Below, piece by piece: positions 1 through 6,068 of a stretch of DNA of 7,710 bases. Position numbers and translations under genes: made by a program. This stretch comes from Clostridiaceae bacterium. GTDB taxonomy: Bacteria > Bacillota > Clostridia > UBA1212 > DUPL01. Positions within the stretch are counted from its first letter, which is position 1; every line of letters begins with the position of its first letter. A model generated the notes under the pieces. It ran no database searches. It saw only the letters and a program-made list of their open reading frames with translations, and had not been told where the DNA came from. The stretch spans positions 1 to 7,710 of the forward strand of contig JAAYLF010000302.1 of NCBI GenBank assembly GCA_012522035.1, in the 5' to 3' direction.

Positions 1-709
1 GCCCCCAGTAGTACAGTACTGCACTATCGTTGATGGGTGGACTTGAAACAACCCTGTTTGGGTCGATGGTATAATCAAAGGTTGTGCCTCTGCTTGTAGC
101 CCAGCTGACATACTTTATCATTGTAGGCCGAGTGCCTAAACGAAGACTTTGTGGACCCGCTACTGAACCATATGTGATATATGTTGGTGGATTCGGGTTG
201 TCATTGTCAACTAGTTGGAAAGCTTCAAATAACGGATGTTCGAATTCCGTTTCGTTTGTTATCATCGGACCAATAGGGTTAACTGTTTGGAAAGTAGGTC
301 CGTCATCACCTTCTATTATGGGATCCCAAAGGTAGCGAATACCTATTTTGGTATCTACATTGTTATGGTTGATTATTTCAACCCTGACAACTATATATGA
401 GTCTGCAAAGGATAAACCTATTACATTTACATCCTGTATAATTGTTAATGAGTCAGGCGTGGCTGGTGGTCCGGGCAATTTATATGTAGTTCTTATGCCT
501 GTTGCACCCAAAAGTTCTGTAGTGGCATATGCCCTTATATCCACCTTTGTAAATGGCGGATTGGCAGCTGACAAGCCGTCAACTGTGTAATCCGTCATAG
601 TTGTATATGAACGAAATGTATTGAATGTTGTACCGGGCGCACCACCTCCGAATAAAAGATTCCTTCCAGGTCCTAGTGGATGGATTGGCCCTGTGGTGGC
701 TGTATAGAT
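1..709 (-). CDS. Partial cell-surface type protein (DUF11-associated N-terminal domain), no visible start, runs off the left edge
   Basis: The minus strand is open without a stop for 236 codons from 709 to the window edge; the plus-strand frames here are its shadows. The protein is rich in Thr, Pro, Asn and Gly, has no cysteine, and reads like a beta-sandwich surface domain. Motifs are LLFGGGAPGTTF near nt 658-623, IGIRYLWDP near 346-320, an EGDDGPTF stretch after it, and DSAVLYYWG at the edge. I know this order (PGTTF..., GIRYLWD...DDG, DSAV.YW) from large secreted Clostridia proteins that carry DUF11-type repeats; the assignment is from memory. A TAA at 712-710 precedes the frame, and the first ATG (598) would remove the conserved PGTTF segment. 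No GTG or TTG lies between them, and no ribosome site or signal peptide is visible. The gene is therefore probably 5'-truncated or frameshifted. The C-terminus is unseen. Confidence 0.6.
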   Translation of the reverse strand, partial: MYTATTGPIHPLGPGRNLLFGGGAPGTTFNTFRSYTTMTDYTVDGLSAANPPFTKVDIRAYATTELLGATGIRTTYKLPGPPATPDSLTIIQDVNVIGLSFADSYIVVRVEIINHNNVDTKIGIRYLWDPIIEGDDGPTFQTVNPIGPMITNETEFEHPLFEAFQLVDNDNPNPPTYITYGSVAGPQSLRLGTRPTMIKYVSWATSRGTTFDYTIDPNRVVSSPPINDSAVLYYWG

Positions 710-829
710 TTAAAACATGCTTTATTGAATAATAGTGTAATAACAATTCCACATAACATAGAATCTGTAAAAATTATACCTCCAGAGGGTAAGAATGAAC
801 CTGGTTTTGACTTGTATTTTGTGGATTAA
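680..829 (+). pseudogene. Short plus-strand reading frame, possible 3' gene fragment
   Basis: An ATG-initiated 49-codon frame ends with TAA at 827-829. Its last 35 or so residues (VITIPHNIESVKIIPPEG, then GFDLYFVD) have the composition of a real folded-protein C-terminus, with alternating hydrophobic residues. There is no ribosome binding site before 680, and the first part overlaps the minus-strand surface-protein frame. I do not recognise the family. It may be the leftover 3' end of a gene cut off at a breakpoint near 700, or a chance frame. Confidence 0.2.
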
Positions 830-951
830 CATATTCAACCTTAATACCCGCTAAACTTCCCTTATATTGGATAAAACTAGCAAGTCTGTAGAAAGACCAT
901 TTATGCAGCTGTTTTTTGTAATAACATAAGAAAACATGGAATTAAATTAAC

Positions 952-992
952 AAAAAGCACCCTTAAACAGAAATTGTTCTGTCCAAGGGTGC
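952..992 (-). terminator. Intrinsic terminator of the T-box leader
   Basis: A 16-bp stem on the minus strand (992-977 with 972-957; two G-U pairs, CAAT loop) starts GCACCCTTGG and closes AAGGGTGC, followed at once by TTTTT (956-952). Its 5' arm overlaps the antiterminator, as expected for transcription attenuation. Confidence 0.9.
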
Positions 993-1200
993 AAGTATTC
1001 CTGCACGGTTCCACCTTAACTTTTCAATTCGGATTCCAACAAATCCTAACCTTTAACGCAGGTGCACGGCAACACATACTATAATTTCCGCATTGGAGCT
1101 CAGGAAGGGTTTTCAACTACATTTCACATAAGGAACTTCCACCAAATATTCCTCTGTCTGTATGCTTCCTGTAGTTTACTCGTTTCCGTCATTGCTTTTC
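952..1200 (-). promoter_or_regulatory. T-box leader (tRNA-sensing riboswitch), specifier ACC, predicted threonine
   Basis: Read on the minus strand, the parts occur in the canonical order. The AGTA of the specifier-loop 5' side is at 1180-1177. Helix AACTACA (1176-1170) pairs with TGTAGTT (1121-1115). The 3' side of the loop reads GAAA-ACC-CTTCCTGAGC, the same layout as the Bacillus glyQS leader (GAAA-GGC-ATTCTTGAGC), which places the specifier ACC at 1110-1108 and so predicts tRNA-Thr. An AATGC/GCGTT pairing (stem II region) and a GGATT/AATCC hairpin (1046-1031) follow. Then comes the T-box AAGGTGGAACCGTGC near 1017-1003, whose AAGG and GTGCA arms can pair with TTGCAC and CCTT to form the antiterminator (about 1017-985), exclusive with the terminator at 992-957. 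Uncharged tRNA-Thr should favour read-through. No threonine-related gene follows within this window. Confidence 0.9.
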
Positions 1201-1216
1201 TTATGTTATTTTACAT

Positions 1217-1246
1217 ATAATATGCTCTTAAAGATAAAATTGTCAA
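1217..1246 (-). promoter_or_regulatory. Promoter of the T-box leader
   Basis: A perfect TTGACA -35 box (1246-1241), an 18-base spacer and TATTAT (1222-1217) on the minus strand. Transcription would start near 1210, just before stem I of the T-box. Its -35 box occupies the same bases as the -35 box of the divergent promoter. Confidence 0.75.
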
Positions 1247-1268
1247 GGAGAATATTATGATGTATAGT
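1240..1268 (+). promoter_or_regulatory. Promoter of the GNAT/ArsC-like/DUF1801 operon
   Basis: TTGTCA (1240-1245), a 17-base spacer and TATAGT (1263-1268). This gives a leader of about 30 bases before the GTG start at 1306. It is back to back with, and shares its -35 box with, the T-box promoter. Confidence 0.55.
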
Positions 1269-1305
1269 ATTGATTAAGAGATTTTATGAAAGCAGGTAAA
1301 ATTAG

Positions 1306-1833
1306 GTGAGGGTGGACTTAAAGCAAGTTGAAGAAGATGAAAAGGAGGTACTGAGAAATCTGTTGGAGAAATACGATTATGAGTTTTCTCAGTATGACAA
1401 ACGTGATGTCAACGATTTAGGTCTATATGGCTATAAATATCTTGACTATTACTGGACCGAGGAAAACCGGTGGGCATATTTTATTCTTGTAGATGACAAA
1501 CTAGCAGGGTTTGTCATGGTGAATGACTATCCAGAGGTGGATTTCAGGGAGACAGACTTCCAACTGGCGGAGTTTTTTGTTATGTACAAGTATAGAAGGG
1601 CAGGAGTTGGCAGGCAGGCGTTTTTCAAGGTGCTTGACTTACATAAAGGCAGATGGCAATTAAGAAGACACCCTGCCAATACTTCATCGGTATATTTTTG
1701 GGACAAGGTAATAGATGAATATACAAATGGGAATTATGAACTTATAAGAGCATGTCCTGGTGCCATGTATGACGATGGTACATTGGGTGATGTGTTCTTT
1801 TTTGAAAATAGAAGAAATATTGAGGAGGATTAA
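1306..1833 (+). CDS. GNAT family N-acetyltransferase (COG5628-like)
   Basis: A 175-residue predicted cytoplasmic acetyltransferase that would move an acetyl group from acetyl-CoA to an unknown amine. The acetyl-CoA binding motif A is clear: EFFVMYKYRRAGVGRQAF (about residues 89-106), with the R-x-x-G-x-G pyrophosphate loop as RRAGVG at 97-102. The later NTSSVYFWDKVI stretch (125-136) and the early DLGLYGYKYLDYYW stretch (37-50) match the small group I know as COG5628 predicted acetyltransferases, where GLY.Y.YLD.YW and N...FW are typical. There is no in-frame ATG; a stop at 1297-1299 leaves GTG at 1306 or GTG at 1312. I prefer 1306, which has AGCAGG about nine bases upstream. It is the first gene of a tight operon, one base from the next start. 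The substrate cannot be deduced. Confidence 0.85.
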   Translation: MRVDLKQVEEDEKEVLRNLLEKYDYEFSQYDKRDVNDLGLYGYKYLDYYWTEENRWAYFILVDDKLAGFVMVNDYPEVDFRETDFQLAEFFVMYKYRRAGVGRQAFFKVLDLHKGRWQLRRHPANTSSVYFWDKVIDEYTNGNYELIRACPGAMYDDGTLGDVFFFENRRNIEED

Positions 1834-1834
1834 T

Positions 1835-2188
1835 ATGGTTTTTGTATGCTATCCAAGATGCACTACATGTCAAAAGGCAAGGAAGTGGCTTGTTGAGAAC
1901 AATCTGGAGTTCACAGAGAGAAATATTAAGGAGGAGAATCCGACTCTGGAAGAATTGAAGGAATGGCATAAGAAGAGCGGACTACCTCTAAAAAAGTTCT
2001 TTAACACCAGCGGCATGAAATACAGGGAGTTGAATCTGAAAGACAGACTTACGGAAATGAGTGATGAAGAACAGTTTGAACTTTTGTCGTCAGACGGAAT
2101 GATTGTTAAACGTCCCATTCTTGTTGGTGATGATTTTGTACTGGTTGGGTTTAAGGAAAGTGAATGGAAAGCATCTCTTGGTATATGA
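1835..2188 (+). CDS. ArsC/Spx-family thioredoxin-fold reductase (YusI-like)
   Basis: A 117-residue protein of the ArsC family (PF03960), which contains arsenate reductase ArsC, the RNA-polymerase regulator Spx and small YusI-type proteins. The redox motif C9-T-T-C12 lies in the first loop (CYPRCTTCQKA). KRPILV (92-97) supplies the conserved R-P pair with the cis-proline, and FFNTSG and YRELNLKD lie in the middle as in YusI-like members. The ATG at 1835 is chosen because a strong GAGGAGG (1822-1828) precedes it; a longer frame from 1760 would run through the upstream gene. Only one base separates it from the GNAT stop codon, so the two are probably translationally coupled. The length suits the family. 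No arsenic genes are nearby, so a general thiol-redox role is more likely than arsenate detoxification; this is inference. Confidence 0.88.
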   Translation: MVFVCYPRCTTCQKARKWLVENNLEFTERNIKEENPTLEELKEWHKKSGLPLKKFFNTSGMKYRELNLKDRLTEMSDEEQFELLSSDGMIVKRPILVGDDFVLVGFKESEWKASLGI

Positions 2189-2232
2189 CTTTCTGCTATT
2201 GAACTTTGGAAAAAATATGAGGAAGTGAGAAA

Positions 2233-2663
2233 ATGTCAGAATTAAAGACAAAGCAGCATGATGGAGATGTTTTTGAGTTTATCGATTCATATGCGAATAG
2301 TGAACAGAAAAAGCAGGACAGTTATAAGCTTGTAGAGTTTATGCAAAAGGTAACAGGATATCCCCCAAAGATATGTGGGGGGATTCAATGATTGGTGTTG
2401 GCAGCTATCATTACAAATCCGAGCGCAGCAGGCAGGAAGGGGATTGGCCGCTCGTGGCATTTTCTCCTCGCAAAGCAGCTATTTCCTTGTACGTATATAC
2501 TGGGGATCCGGATCATGAGTACTTGTTGAAAGACTTGGGAAAGTTCACGATGGGCAAGGCATGTATATATGTTAAGAAACTGTCGGATATAGACATGGAG
2601 GCGCTTGAAAGGCTTATTTGCACCACAGTGAGTTATCTTGAAGAAAAGTACGGACAAAGTTGA
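2233..2663 (+). pseudogene. DUF1801 domain protein gene with frameshift
   Basis: Two adjacent frames together make one DUF1801 protein. The first starts at ATG 2233 after a GAGGAAGTGAG ribosome site, encodes 52 residues ending TGYPPKICGGIQ, and stops at 2389-2391. The second continues from about 2373 with MWGDSMIGVGSYHYKSER, then FSPRKAAISLYVYTG, GKFTMGKACIYVKKL and ends at 2663. In relatives the junction reads PKMWG, so the ATAT at 2371-2374 looks like a duplicated AT (+2); removing two bases restores PPKMWGDSMIGVG with nothing missing. Apart from this the roughly 140-residue protein looks intact and unworn, so the lesion is recent or a sequencing error. DUF1801 proteins are small domains of unknown biochemical role. 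It is the third gene of the GNAT operon, 44 bases after the ArsC-like gene. Confidence 0.82.
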
Positions 2664-2687
2664 CGTGCTTTTTTTATTCTTTATAAT
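2660..2687 (+). promoter_or_regulatory. Promoter of the TetR/GNAT operon
   Basis: TTGACG (2660-2665), a 16-base spacer and a perfect TATAAT (2682-2687). The -35 box overlaps the stop codon of the DUF1801 gene, so the regulator has its own promoter even though all these genes point the same way. Confidence 0.7.
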
Positions 2688-2700
2688 GAATTTAAATTCA
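2687..2700. promoter_or_regulatory. Perfect 14-bp palindrome, candidate TetR operator
   Basis: TGAATTTAAATTCA is its own reverse complement. It begins on the last base of the TATAAT box and covers the expected transcription start, 27 bases before the TetR start codon. A dimeric repressor bound here would block RNA polymerase. Position and symmetry are seen; the identity of the binding protein is inferred. Confidence 0.5.
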
Positions 2701-2726
2701 GTTTATTATATTAAGGAGGTTTTGTT

Positions 2727-3323
2727 ATGGCAAGAACAAAGGAGCAGAATGAAAGAATGACAATGGCGACAAGAAAAAAGATAATGGAAGCAGGACTTGT
2801 TTTGTTTGCGCAAAAGGGTTTTGCATTGACGAGTATAAAAGACATTGCAGAAGCTGCAGGTATTAGCACCGGGCTAATATATCGGCATTTTTCATCCAAG
2901 GAAGACCCGTTTAACAGTCTCATAGCAAATACCATTGAAGAATTAAACAAATTTATTCAGATTCTTGATTCGTATGATTCTCCCAAACAGGCTATTGTGG
3001 AAATGACAGCAAGTTTAATTGGAGACATCCATTTTAGTAATGAATTGTCGCGCTACTTTCTAATAGTTATACGCTCAATGCTGGAGGAAGAGGTGCTTTC
3101 TCAAATTGATGAGTTCAGGAAAAGTATATTGTCTTTATACGATAAAACAAAAGACCTTATCAAAGAGGGACAAAAACGAGGAGAGTTTAAACAAGGCAAT
3201 CCGTACAAATACACTTTGCTGTTTTTCTCAATAATACAAGGCATGGCAAACATGAAACTATTCATGGGTGACAAATATGTAGCTCCAGAGTTGGATGATG
3301 TATTGGGATTTTTATTGATTTAG
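2727..3323 (+). CDS. TetR/AcrR family transcriptional regulator
   Basis: A 198-residue dimeric DNA-binding repressor type. The N-terminal TetR domain is textbook: RKKIMEAGLVLFAQKGF (16-32), then the helix-turn-helix TSIKDIAEAAGISTGLIYRHF (35-55) and SSKEDPFNSLI (56-66). The rest is the variable helical ligand-binding domain, so the inducer cannot be read. The start follows AAGGAGG (2713-2719) at good spacing. Pro61 stands where most TetR proteins have Leu (K-E-D/E-L-F/Y), a possibly recent change. A GNAT acetyltransferase starts 15 bases downstream and is probably co-transcribed. The palindrome over the promoter suggests autorepression, with the GNAT gene, or a drug or metabolite it acetylates, as the regulated output. 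Confidence 0.92.
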   Translation: MARTKEQNERMTMATRKKIMEAGLVLFAQKGFALTSIKDIAEAAGISTGLIYRHFSSKEDPFNSLIANTIEELNKFIQILDSYDSPKQAIVEMTASLIGDIHFSNELSRYFLIVIRSMLEEEVLSQIDEFRKSILSLYDKTKDLIKEGQKRGEFKQGNPYKYTLLFFSIIQGMANMKLFMGDKYVAPELDDVLGFLLI

Positions 3324-3338
3324 ATATGGTGGTTAAAA

Positions 3339-3926
3339 ATGAGTAATATAGTTATACGTAAAATGAGTGATTATGACAGAGATGTTAGCTATGATGTGGC
3401 AAATGTGTTTGTAGACGGATATTACAAGGACTTGTCCTTTTTTAGCAAGGACAGGGAAAAGCTTTGCAGTGCATTTAAAGATACTTTTTGTCCTGATGTT
3501 TTTTATTTGGCAGAGTTGGATGGAAAGATTGCGGGAATACTGGCATGCTCCAATAACAAACACCGTGCCATGCATATTGACAAGAGTTCAATGAGTCATG
3601 GACTGGGTTTTTTAATGGGTGGTATTGCATTCATGCTGCTGAACAAGGGATTTAACACCCCTTTGGATTTTACTGATGAAACTGCATATATAGAATGTGT
3701 TGCAACAAGTGAGGATGCCAGAGGAAAAGGTGTATGTACAGCGTTGTTCAAACATGTCATGCAGGAGCTGTCGTACCGTGAGTATGTTTTGGATGTGGCG
3801 GATACCAATATGAATGCAATCAAGTTGTATAAAAAACTGGGATTTGAGGAGTTTATGAGAAAGTTTGAGAAGAATGCCAAACTTAAGGGTTTTACTGCGA
3901 GAATCTACATGAAATGGTGTAGATGA
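3339..3926 (+). CDS. GNAT family N-acetyltransferase
   Basis: A 195-residue predicted acetyl-CoA dependent acetyltransferase. Motif A is YIECVATSEDARGKGVCTAL (117-136) with the acetyl-CoA loop RGKGVC at 128-133, and motif B is NMNAIKLYKKLGFEE (157-171), the usual C-terminal N-x-x-A-x-x-L-Y-x-x-x-G-F signature. The N-terminus (IVIRKMSDYD) is the usual first GNAT strand. The insert GLGFLMGGIAFMLLNKGF (88-105) is hydrophobic and sits before motif A; it is probably a buried helix of the substrate side. The ribosome site is weak (GGTGG at 3327-3331). It lies 15 bases after the TetR stop codon and probably shares its autoregulated transcript. The substrate is unknown; pairing with a TetR regulator makes a small toxic or signalling amine plausible but unproven. 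Confidence 0.88.
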   Translation: MSNIVIRKMSDYDRDVSYDVANVFVDGYYKDLSFFSKDREKLCSAFKDTFCPDVFYLAELDGKIAGILACSNNKHRAMHIDKSSMSHGLGFLMGGIAFMLLNKGFNTPLDFTDETAYIECVATSEDARGKGVCTALFKHVMQELSYREYVLDVADTNMNAIKLYKKLGFEEFMRKFEKNAKLKGFTARIYMKWCR

Positions 3927-3948
3927 AGGGTGTTTTTTTCATTCTATC

Positions 3949-3977
3949 TTGATATTAAGTGGGTATGGCAGTAATAT
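3949..3977 (+). promoter_or_regulatory. Promoter of the ThuA/Gfo operon
   Basis: TTGATA (3949-3954), a 17-base spacer and TAATAT (3972-3977), about 35 bases before the ThuA start. I see no terminator after the preceding GNAT gene, so some read-through from upstream is possible. Confidence 0.5.
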
Positions 3978-4012
3978 ATATTTAGTTTACTCGACTTGAT
4001 TGGAGGTAGATT

Positions 4013-4678
4013 ATGAAAAGGAAAGCTTTATTGGTACAAGGTGGCTGGATAGGACATGAACCTGTTGATGTGGCTGGGGTATTCAACCGAATACTTGTTG
4101 AAGAAGACTTTGAGACTGAAGTTTCAGATACACTTGACAGTTTTTCTGATCCTGAGAAATTAAAACAACTTCACCTTATAGTCCCCATATGGACCATGGG
4201 AGAAATATCGGAAGAATATGCTGTAAATGTGGCCAATGCCGTAGAGGAAGGCGTTGGTATTGCAGGTTGTCATGGCGGCATGTGTGATGATTTCAGAAAC
4301 AATACAACGTGGCAGTTTTTGACCGGTTCGCAATGGGTGGCACACCCTGGCAATGATGGTGTGGAATACACGGTTAATATTAAAAAGAACTCATCTTCTC
4401 CAATAATTGAGGGGATAGAGGATTTTGCCGTAAAAAGTGAACAATACTATATACACATCGACCCTTGTGTCAATGTGCTTGCCACCACAAGATTCCCAAC
4501 TGTGGATGGTCCTCACGCAGCAAATGGAATTGTTGACGTTCCTGTTGTATACACCAAACTTTGGGGCAGGGGCAGGGTTTTCTACAACTCGCTGGGACAC
4601 AATGCTTCTGTTTTTGATATTCCTGAAGCAAGGAAGCTGATGAGAAACGGATTTCTATGGGCCGCAAAAAGGGGGTAG
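4013..4678 (+). CDS. ThuA-like domain protein (PF06283)
   Basis: A 221-residue protein with a class I glutamine-amidotransferase-like fold, named after ThuA of the rhizobial trehalose-utilisation locus. Family marks visible are the first strand KALLVQGGWIGHEP (4-17), the turn GIAGCHGGM (82-90), TTWQFLTGSQWVAHPG (98-113), SEQYYIHIDP (142-151) and the C-terminal GRGRVFYNSLGH (185-196). The length is normal for a stand-alone ThuA domain. No signal peptide is present, so it is cytoplasmic. The start follows TGGAGG at 4001-4006. The Gfo/Idh/MocA gene begins six bases after its stop codon. In rhizobia thuA and thuB (a Gfo/Idh/MocA protein) work together on disaccharides through keto-sugar chemistry; a similar two-step role here is inferred, and the sugar is unknown. 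Confidence 0.88.
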   Translation: MKRKALLVQGGWIGHEPVDVAGVFNRILVEEDFETEVSDTLDSFSDPEKLKQLHLIVPIWTMGEISEEYAVNVANAVEEGVGIAGCHGGMCDDFRNNTTWQFLTGSQWVAHPGNDGVEYTVNIKKNSSSPIIEGIEDFAVKSEQYYIHIDPCVNVLATTRFPTVDGPHAANGIVDVPVVYTKLWGRGRVFYNSLGHNASVFDIPEARKLMRNGFLWAAKRG

Positions 4679-4684
4679 GAATTA

Positions 4685-5788
4685 ATGAGAAAGGTTAATG
4701 TGGGAGTTGTTGGCTGTGGAAATATCAGCGGTATATATTTTCAGAACCTGACACATGTATTTAAAAACACAAATGTATACTCATGCTGTGATATACGCGA
4801 GCAGGCAGCGAAAGATGCTGCTGAAAAATGGGGCATTCCGCACATACAGACATTAGATGAAATGCTTGAATGCGAGGATGTTGAGGTAATACTTAACATA
4901 ACTACACCGGAAAGCCATTATGACGTGTGCAAGAAGGCATTGCTGGCAGGAAAGCATGTATATGTTGAAAAGCCTCTTTCCCTTACATTTGATGAAGGTT
5001 CTGAGCTGGTTAAGATTAGCCAAGAAAAAGGGCTTTTGCTTGGTTGTGCACCTGATACCTTTCTTGGTGCTGGAATGCAAACCTGCAGAAAGCTCATAGA
5101 TAATGATTTTATAGGGGAGATTGTTGGAGCTGTAGCTTTCATGATGTGCCACGGACACGAAAGCTGGCATCCATCACCAGAATTCTATTACAAAAGAGGC
5201 GGAGGTCCCATGTTTGACATGGGTCCATACTACTTGGCCGCACTTGTAAACCTTATGGGTAGCGTAAGGGAAGTCATGGGTATGACTACCAAGGCTGTGG
5301 AAGAAAGAATTATAACCAGCCAGCCACTGTATGGCAAAGCTATCGAGGTTGAGGTTGATACTCATGTTGCTGGTCTATTGAGATTTGAAAATGGTGCAGT
5401 TGCCACCATTATTACCAGCTTTGATGTATGGAACAGTACTCTGCCTAGAATAGAAATCTATGGAACGAAAGGAACCTTGATTGCACCGGATCCGAATACC
5501 TTTGGTGGTCCTGTTTTGCTTGCGACCAGGGATGGAGGCATTTTCAGAGAAATACCTCTAACACATATTTATGCTGAAAACAGTAGAGGTATTGGGCTGT
5601 CCGACATGGCCCAGTGCATAATTGAAGAAATAGACGACAACAAAGCCAGTGGAAGAATGGCAAACCATGTGCTTGAAATAATGTGTGCAATAGATGAGTC
5701 GCAAAAAAGTGGAAAGTCATACATAATGAAGAGCAGGGTAGACAGACCTCAAGCCCTTGGGAGCAATCTTGTAAAAGGTTTTGTTTGA
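4685..5788 (+). CDS. Gfo/Idh/MocA family NAD(P)-dependent oxidoreductase
   Basis: A 367-residue cytoplasmic dehydrogenase of the family that oxidises sugars, inositols or their derivatives with NAD(P). The Rossmann fold opens with VNVGVVGCGNISG (4-16), containing the G-x-G nucleotide loop. The family motif HVYVEKPLS (91-99) carries the conserved Lys96. The C-terminal substrate domain has RGGGPMFDMGPYYLAALVN (171-189), the usual G-G-G-x-x-x-D-x-G-x-Y/H segment with Asp178 and Tyr182. A GGGGGTAGGA ribosome site overlaps the ThuA stop codon, so translation is probably coupled. With ThuA it resembles the thuAB pair; no sugar transporter or regulator is adjacent. The specific substrate cannot be read from sequence. 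Length and motifs look intact. Confidence 0.92.
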   Translation: MRKVNVGVVGCGNISGIYFQNLTHVFKNTNVYSCCDIREQAAKDAAEKWGIPHIQTLDEMLECEDVEVILNITTPESHYDVCKKALLAGKHVYVEKPLSLTFDEGSELVKISQEKGLLLGCAPDTFLGAGMQTCRKLIDNDFIGEIVGAVAFMMCHGHESWHPSPEFYYKRGGGPMFDMGPYYLAALVNLMGSVREVMGMTTKAVEERIITSQPLYGKAIEVEVDTHVAGLLRFENGAVATIITSFDVWNSTLPRIEIYGTKGTLIAPDPNTFGGPVLLATRDGGIFREIPLTHIYAENSRGIGLSDMAQCIIEEIDDNKASGRMANHVLEIMCAIDESQKSGKSYIMKSRVDRPQALGSNLVKGFV

Positions 5789-5795
5789 TTATGAA

Positions 5796-5825
5796 AAAAC
5801 GCCTTCTTTAAATAGAAGGCGTTTT
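5796..5825. terminator. Strong bidirectional terminator hairpin
   Basis: A 12-bp perfect stem AAAACGCCTTCT (5796-5807) and AGAAGGCGTTTT (5814-5825) with a TTAAAT loop, eight bases after the oxidoreductase stop. The uridine run is TTTT on the plus strand but TTTTTT on the minus strand, so it may have served both the ThuA/Gfo operon and the decayed operon that faces it. Confidence 0.85.
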
Positions 5826-5894
5826 CAGATTAACTGTATTGTCTTTCAATACCGGTGTTAGTATATGCTGCCTTATACAAGCAGGCTCACTCTG

Positions 5895-6068
5895 TCATAT
5901 TCGGTAGTGACTTGTGCCTGCTGGATCCTCTGATGTGTAATATTCCTTCGGTATGCTTTAAACTCCAGTACCCAATGGACCGTATATGTTTATGAATTTT
6001 CTGACTGTCAGGATTTTCTTTAGTTCAGCAGAAAGAGGAGCACCATCTCTTGACAAGAAATCCGTAAT
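5895..6068 (-). pseudogene. Encapsulin shell protein relic (N-terminal part)
   Basis: The minus-strand frame reads (I)TDFLSRDGAPLSAEL, then KKILTVRKFINIYGPLGTGV, a TAA at 5960-5958, then SIPKEYYTSEDPAG before a TGA at 5897-5895. Encapsulins (HK97-fold nanocompartment shells) begin in this way: a short DFL.R..APL segment, a helix W..ID..V...A, then L.GR.FI.IYGPLG.GVQ.IP. Myxococcus EncA, for example, has DIYGPLGAGVQTVPYDEF. Relative to that pattern the relic has ATT (6068-6066) in place of the ATG, lacks about 13 residues of the W..ID..V helix, has TAA where the Gln of GVQS is expected, and ends after about 55 residues of a roughly 280-residue protein. It cannot make a shell. The match is from memory of the family, without a search. 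Confidence 0.55.

Noticed and set aside
84..590. Two plus-strand frames (84-335 and 348-590) of about 80 residues
   Set aside because: They lie opposite a continuous 236-codon minus-strand frame with clear domain motifs; neither plus frame has family features.
1760..1834. Longer start for the ArsC-like protein at 1760
   Set aside because: It would overlap the GNAT gene by 74 bases; the strong GAGGAGG site and the family N-terminus (CYPRC) fix the start at 1835.
3927..3948. Terminator after the second GNAT gene (run of seven T at 3932-3939)
   Set aside because: No stable GC-rich inverted repeat precedes the T run.
5878..5932. Imperfect inverted repeat AGCAGGC...GCCTGCT
   Set aside because: Seven-base arms about 36 bases apart with unequal internal pairing and no T run; it lies in decayed DNA, and I find no role for it.
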